Shown one piece after another: positions 5,841-8,315 of a stretch of 8,315 bases of DNA. Within the stretch, counting starts at the first letter, position 1. Each line of letters starts with the position of its first letter. This stretch comes from Gammaproteobacteria bacterium. GTDB lineage: Bacteria; Pseudomonadota; Gammaproteobacteria; PS1; Pseudothioglobaceae. The notes beneath the pieces were generated by a model that saw only the letters and a program-made list of their open reading frames with translations, did not search any database and was not told the origin of the DNA. A program made the translations under genes and the position numbers. Where the stretch lies: assembly GCA_015658965.1 (NCBI GenBank), contig DQNX01000048.1, positions 1 to 8,315 on the forward strand. The letters run 5' to 3'.

Positions 5841-6611
5841 ATTTTCCATCGGTGATGAAGCAGAAGCGTAGGCTTTTTTCATCATTCTTCCCGCTAGGAA
5901 AGATTCTCTTCCTGCGATTACTGCGTGCTTCATAGCGCTGGCCATTAACACTGGATCGGCAGCATTGGCGATGGCTGAATTCATCAGCACACCATCACAA
6001 CCAAGTTCCATGGCTTTAGCGGCATCTGATGCACAGCCGATACCCGCATCAACCAATACTGGCACATTGGCTTGTTCTTTAATGAGCTTAATATTAGCAG
6101 GGTTAGCTATGCCTTGGCCTGAACCAATTAGAGATGCCAAAGGCATAACGGCAACACAGCCAATGTTTTCGAGTTCTTTGGCAACGATCGGATCGTCACT
6201 GGTGTAAACCATCACATCAAAGCCGTCATCAACCAAAGTTTGTGCAGCGGCTAAGGTCTCGACGATATTTGGATATAAGGTTTTTTCATCGCCTAATACT
6301 TCGAGTTTGACCAAATTGTGTCCGCCCAAAAGTTCGCGTGCCAACTGGCAGGTACGCACCGCATCTTTAGCGCTGTAGCAGCCTGCAGTATTGGGCAAAA
6401 TGGTGTAAGTATCTGGGGAGATAACATCGAGTAAATTTGGCTCGTTTTTATCCTGCCCAATGTTAGTACGACGAATAGCAACGGTAATGATGTCGGCCTG
6501 GGCCGCATCCGTTGCTAGCTTGGTTTGCTTAAGATCTTTATACTTGCCTGAGCCAACCAGTAAGCGCGAGTTATAAGTTTTTCCTGCGATTACTAGTGGT
6601 GTGTCAGTCAT
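5832..6611 (-). CDS. thiG: Thiazole synthase ThiG
   Basis: A complete 259-residue TIM-barrel protein of normal length. ThiG builds the thiazole phosphate of thiamin from 1-deoxy-D-xylulose 5-phosphate, dehydroglycine and ThiS thiocarboxylate. The Schiff-base lysine is Lys102 in NLVKLEVLGD. Other family marks are SRLLVGSGKY (15-24), AIRRTN (45-50), LPNTAGC (72-78), CVAVMPLASLIGSGQGI in the middle, VLVDAGIG and DGVLMNSAIA (phosphate and substrate region), and the usual end ASSPMENLI. Neither thiS nor other thi genes are adjacent in the window, so ThiS must be encoded elsewhere. It lies 23 bases downstream of tRNA-Ser on the same strand, with no clear terminator between, so the tRNA promoter may also transcribe it. 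Its 3' end overlaps the DUF6172 gene tail to tail. Confidence 0.97.
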   Translation of the reverse strand: MTDTPLVIAGKTYNSRLLVGSGKYKDLKQTKLATDAAQADIITVAIRRTNIGQDKNEPNLLDVISPDTYTILPNTAGCYSAKDAVRTCQLARELLGGHNLVKLEVLGDEKTLYPNIVETLAAAQTLVDDGFDVMVYTSDDPIVAKELENIGCVAVMPLASLIGSGQGIANPANIKLIKEQANVPVLVDAGIGCASDAAKAMELGCDGVLMNSAIANAADPVLMASAMKHAVIAGRESFLAGRMMKKAYASASSPMENLI

Positions 6612-6634
6612 AATGAATAAAAGTTCTTTAATAA

Positions 6635-6726
6635 TGGCGGAGAGTGAGGGATTTGAACCCTCGATAGGGGATAAACCCTATACACCCTTAGCAGGGGCGC
6701 GCCTTCAGCCACTCGGCCAACTCTCC
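6635..6726 (-). tRNA. tRNA-Ser (anticodon GCU)
   Basis: A 92-base class II tRNA including an encoded CCA (6635-6637 on the complement). The acceptor stem GGAGAGT (6726-6720) pairs with ACTCTCC (6645-6639). The anticodon loop CTGCTAA gives GCU (complement of 6690-6692), reading AGC/AGU. The long variable arm (TATAGGG against TCCCCTAT) and the T-loop GTTCAAATC are as expected for serine tRNA. A promoter with a perfect -10 lies just upstream, and thiG follows 23 bases downstream. Confidence 0.97.
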
Positions 6727-6738
6727 ATGAAGAAAAAT

Positions 6739-6767
6739 ATTATACGCTAAAAAAATGGAAGTTTGAA
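6739..6767 (-). promoter_or_regulatory. Promoter of tRNA-Ser (and perhaps thiG)
   Basis: On the minus strand, TTCAAA (6767-6762, 4 of 6 to the -35 consensus) is separated by exactly 17 bases from a perfect TATAAT (6744-6739). The tRNA 5' end follows 12 bases after the -10. The -35 shares bases with the hairpin at the end of the upstream gene. Confidence 0.7.
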
Positions 6768-6780
6768 ATGGCGTTTCAAA
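6762..6780 (-). terminator. Small hairpin at the end of the trpC operon; weak terminator candidate
   Basis: A perfect 7-bp inverted repeat TTTGAAA / TTTCAAA with a five-base loop, overlapping the stop codon of the 6776-7192 gene. On the minus strand it is followed, after a six-base gap, by seven T. The AT-rich stem and the gap make it a poor intrinsic terminator. One arm also contains the -35 of the tRNA-Ser promoter. Confidence 0.3.
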
Positions 6781-7192
6781 AGCCGTAGTTGTATCTGAAT
6801 TTGACAGCACCTGGATCGCCGCCTCGAAAGTCTTGTATTCTCAATCTTACCTTCCCCCAATCACCTTCAATCTTCATTTTTTCTTGTAGGGCTTCGAGTT
6901 GGATCTTGGCGTCAAGAATCATCTGCTCAGATTCGTTCCATTGTTGGTCACCACCGGTTGGTGTGCCTAATCGGCGTTCAAAATAAAGCAGCTGATTTCT
7001 GATTTTGGTCGCATCAATGCCAACTTCAAAAGCATCCATGCCCATCTCAAGTCGATCATCAAGCTCTAAAAGATCATATTCAATGATCTCAATTTCTTTT
7101 GTTAAAGAATTGGCGCCTTTGGTTTTGGTGTCGGCCAAAGCGTTAAGCGACACCAATAAAATAAAATAAAATATTTGAGACGATAACTTCAA
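6776..7192 (-). CDS. Exported coiled-coil protein of unknown function
   Basis: I do not recognise a family. Starting at TTG 7192 the product has 138 residues and opens with a textbook signal peptide: MKLSS, a hydrophobic run IFYFILLVSLN, and ALA before Asp21. The TTG overlaps the TGA of the upstream membrane-protein gene (TTGA), matching the stop/start overlaps elsewhere in this operon. An alternative ATG at 7228 would add 12 residues and overlap the neighbour by 40 bases, which is less likely. The mature part is rich in charged residues, with a likely helical, coiled-coil-prone stretch (about 30-75), a GTPTGGDQQW turn and a second helix. It ends in a short segment with an aromatic terminus (VKFRYNYGF) that looks like a beta strand. 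It is probably periplasmic. Confidence 0.65.
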   Translation of the reverse strand: MKLSSQIFYFILLVSLNALADTKTKGANSLTKEIEIIEYDLLELDDRLEMGMDAFEVGIDATKIRNQLLYFERRLGTPTGGDQQWNESEQMILDAKIQLEALQEKMKIEGDWGKVRLRIQDFRGGDPGAVKFRYNYGF

Positions 7193-7410
7193 AAGAACCA
7201 GCGATAAATACCTAATAGGTTGATGCAAATAAAGACAGCATTAAGTAAAACTAAAGAATTGTCATTATTTTTTGCGCCTTGAATAACCCAGCTAATGGCT
7301 GAAATAATAAAAAATATGTAACCAAATTTTGAATACTCGTAGTTAAGCGCCACCAGCAAACCGCCAGTAATGCCAGTGATTGTGCCTGACCAGCCCCAGA
7401 GGTTATTCAT
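7189..7410 (-). CDS. Small three-helix membrane protein, PnuC-like in style
   Basis: A 73-residue protein with three probable membrane segments at about 8-23, 30-45 and 53-69. NNLWGWSG at the start, a central ISWVIQG and LLGIYRWFF at the end recall a widespread family of tiny proteobacterial membrane proteins that resemble part of PnuC-type nicotinamide riboside transporters. That resemblance is from memory and no transport role is shown. ATG 7410 is chosen over the in-frame TTG 7419. The ATG overlaps the end of the OsmC-like gene by eight bases, and its own stop overlaps the next gene's TTG start, so it is translated as part of the operon. Confidence 0.7.
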   Translation of the reverse strand: MNNLWGWSGTITGITGGLLVALNYEYSKFGYIFFIISAISWVIQGAKNNDNSLVLLNAVFICINLLGIYRWFF

Positions 7411-7816
7411 GAGTTTCAAAGTCGTGGGTTACTTTAGCAGTTTTACCAAGCATGATAGAGGCAGAGCAGTATTTGTCTGCTGACAGGCTAATCGCTTTGG
7501 CTACTTTTTTCTCATTTAAGTTAGTACCTTTGACCACAAAGTGAATATGAATTTTGGTGAATACTTTGGGGTGCTCATCTGCACGTTCAGCTGAGATTTC
7601 TGCATGACAATCACGTACTACTTCCCGCATTTTTTTAAGTGTTGATACAACATCAATCGTTGTGCAGCCGCCCATACCAAGCAGCAGCATCTCCATTGGT
7701 CGAATACCGAGGTTTTTACCACCAAGCTCTTCCGGGCCATCCATCACCACAGCGTGGCCACTGGCTGATTCCCCAACCATCATCATGCCGTCAATCCATT
7801 TTATTGTTGTATTCAT
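7403..7816 (-). CDS. OsmC family protein, YhfA-like
   Basis: A 137-residue OsmC-fold protein. The two reactive cysteines of the family are present: Cys51 in GMGGCTTIDVV and Cys117 in ADKYCSASIML. GESASGHAVVMDGPEE near the start and RPMEMLLLG before the first cysteine are characteristic of the E. coli YhfA branch rather than of Ohr or classical OsmC. OsmC/Ohr relatives are thiol-dependent peroxidases, but YhfA-type proteins have no settled substrate. ATG 7816 is preferred to ATG 7822: AAGGA (7822-7826) lies five bases before 7816 but touches the other ATG. The earlier ATG would overlap the trpC stop by four bases. Cotranscription with trpC is very likely. Confidence 0.9.
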   Translation of the reverse strand: MNTTIKWIDGMMMVGESASGHAVVMDGPEELGGKNLGIRPMEMLLLGMGGCTTIDVVSTLKKMREVVRDCHAEISAERADEHPKVFTKIHIHFVVKGTNLNEKKVAKAISLSADKYCSASIMLGKTAKVTHDFETHE

Positions 7817-7818
7817 AC

Positions 7819-8315
7819 TCATCCTTTAAAAATTTCTTGTAAAGCAACGCCAGGATCCTCTTGACGCATGAATGCCTCACCCACTAAGAAGCTATAAACA
7901 CCATGCTCACGCATAGAAGCTACATCTTCTGAGCCCAGAATGCCACTTTCAGTAATCACCAAAATATCATCTTTGATTTCACTGAGTAAGTCAACCGTAG
8001 TTTGCAATGAAACATCAAACGTACGTAGATTGCGATTGTTGATGCCAATCATGATTAATGGAAGTTTGAGTGCGCGTTTAAGCTCTTCTGCATTGTGCAC
8101 CTCGACCAAAATATCCATGTTGAGTTGCATTGCATGTTGTGCCAGTATCTCCATTTCCCCATCACTAAGACAAGCAGCGATGAGTAAGATGCAATCAGCA
8201 CCCATGACTCGTGCTTCTAACACTTGATATGGATCGATGATAAATTCTTTGCGCAGTATCGGTAACGAAACAGCCGCTCTAACGTCGATTAAATATTGAT
8301 TATCACCTTGGAAAA
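7819..8315 (-). CDS. trpC: Indole-3-glycerol-phosphate synthase TrpC, C-terminal part
   Basis: The frame is open through the right edge, so the N-terminus lies outside the window; about 165 residues are seen. TrpC closes the indole ring in tryptophan synthesis, converting carboxyphenylaminodeoxyribulose phosphate to indole-3-glycerol phosphate. The fragment begins with FQGDNQYL and VSLPILRKEFIIDPYQ, which carries the catalytic lysine. ADCILLIAACL, MDILVEVHN (catalytic glutamate), IGINNRNL (substrate asparagine) and ITESGI (phosphate-side glutamate and serine) follow in family order. GEAFMRQEDPG near the end is typical of the last strand and helix. No PRAI (TrpF) domain follows, so this is a monofunctional enzyme, unlike the fused TrpC-TrpF of enteric bacteria. 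Its last codons contain the ribosome binding site for the OsmC-like gene. Confidence 0.96.
   Translation of the reverse strand, partial: FQGDNQYLIDVRAAVSLPILRKEFIIDPYQVLEARVMGADCILLIAACLSDGEMEILAQHAMQLNMDILVEVHNAEELKRALKLPLIMIGINNRNLRTFDVSLQTTVDLLSEIKDDILVITESGILGSEDVASMREHGVYSFLVGEAFMRQEDPGVALQEIFKG

Noticed and set aside
6635..6726. tRNA-Ser as an integration site for a mobile element
   Set aside because: No integrase, no repeated tRNA 3' end and no foreign gene block is seen next to it; thiG and the trpC operon flank it.

Overview
The window looks like chromosome of a low-GC gammaproteobacterium. TrpC, BioF, BioH, ThiG and a YhfA-type OsmC protein are all of proteobacterial/gammaproteobacterial style, intergenic spaces are short, and stop/start overlaps are frequent. 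AT-rich codon use together with this gene mix recalls the SUP05/Thioglobus sulfur oxidisers and their thiotrophic invertebrate symbionts. That placement is an inference from memory, not a demonstrated affiliation. No integrase, transposase, phage gene or CRISPR array is visible.

Layout: (1) 1-400, plus strand: the 3' end of a small heat-shock protein (Hsp20/alpha-crystallin) gene. Its C-terminus carries an unusual cysteine-rich tail built from 87-bp tandem repeats. Directly after the stop lies a second, out-of-frame copy of the Hsp20 tail. (2) 403-2797, minus strand: bioF, bioH and a DUF2238/YjdF-like membrane protein gene, apparently one transcript; bioF/bioH supply pimeloyl-thioester processing for biotin synthesis. 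(3) 2818-5422, plus strand: two exported proteins, an erythromycin-esterase-family protein and an arylsulfotransferase-like beta-propeller. (4) 5508-5840, plus strand: a small DUF6172 protein, converging with and overlapping thiG. (5) 5832-6726, minus strand: thiG downstream of tRNA-Ser(GCU), which has its own good promoter. (6) 6776-8315, minus strand: a tight operon trpC (5' end outside the window), an OsmC/YhfA-like gene, a small three-helix membrane protein and an unknown exported coiled-coil protein. All of its junctions are overlapping stop/start codons.

Most of the window is housekeeping metabolism (biotin, thiamin thiazole, tryptophan). The most unusual element is the Hsp20 gene with a repeated CxC-x4-CxC tail at the left edge. 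Its repeats are almost identical to each other, and it seems to be the product of a tail duplication followed by a frameshift. The second point of interest is the pair of exported proteins, whose first member has an ambiguous start: a good ribosome binding site is placed before an ATC codon, where a normal signal peptide would begin.
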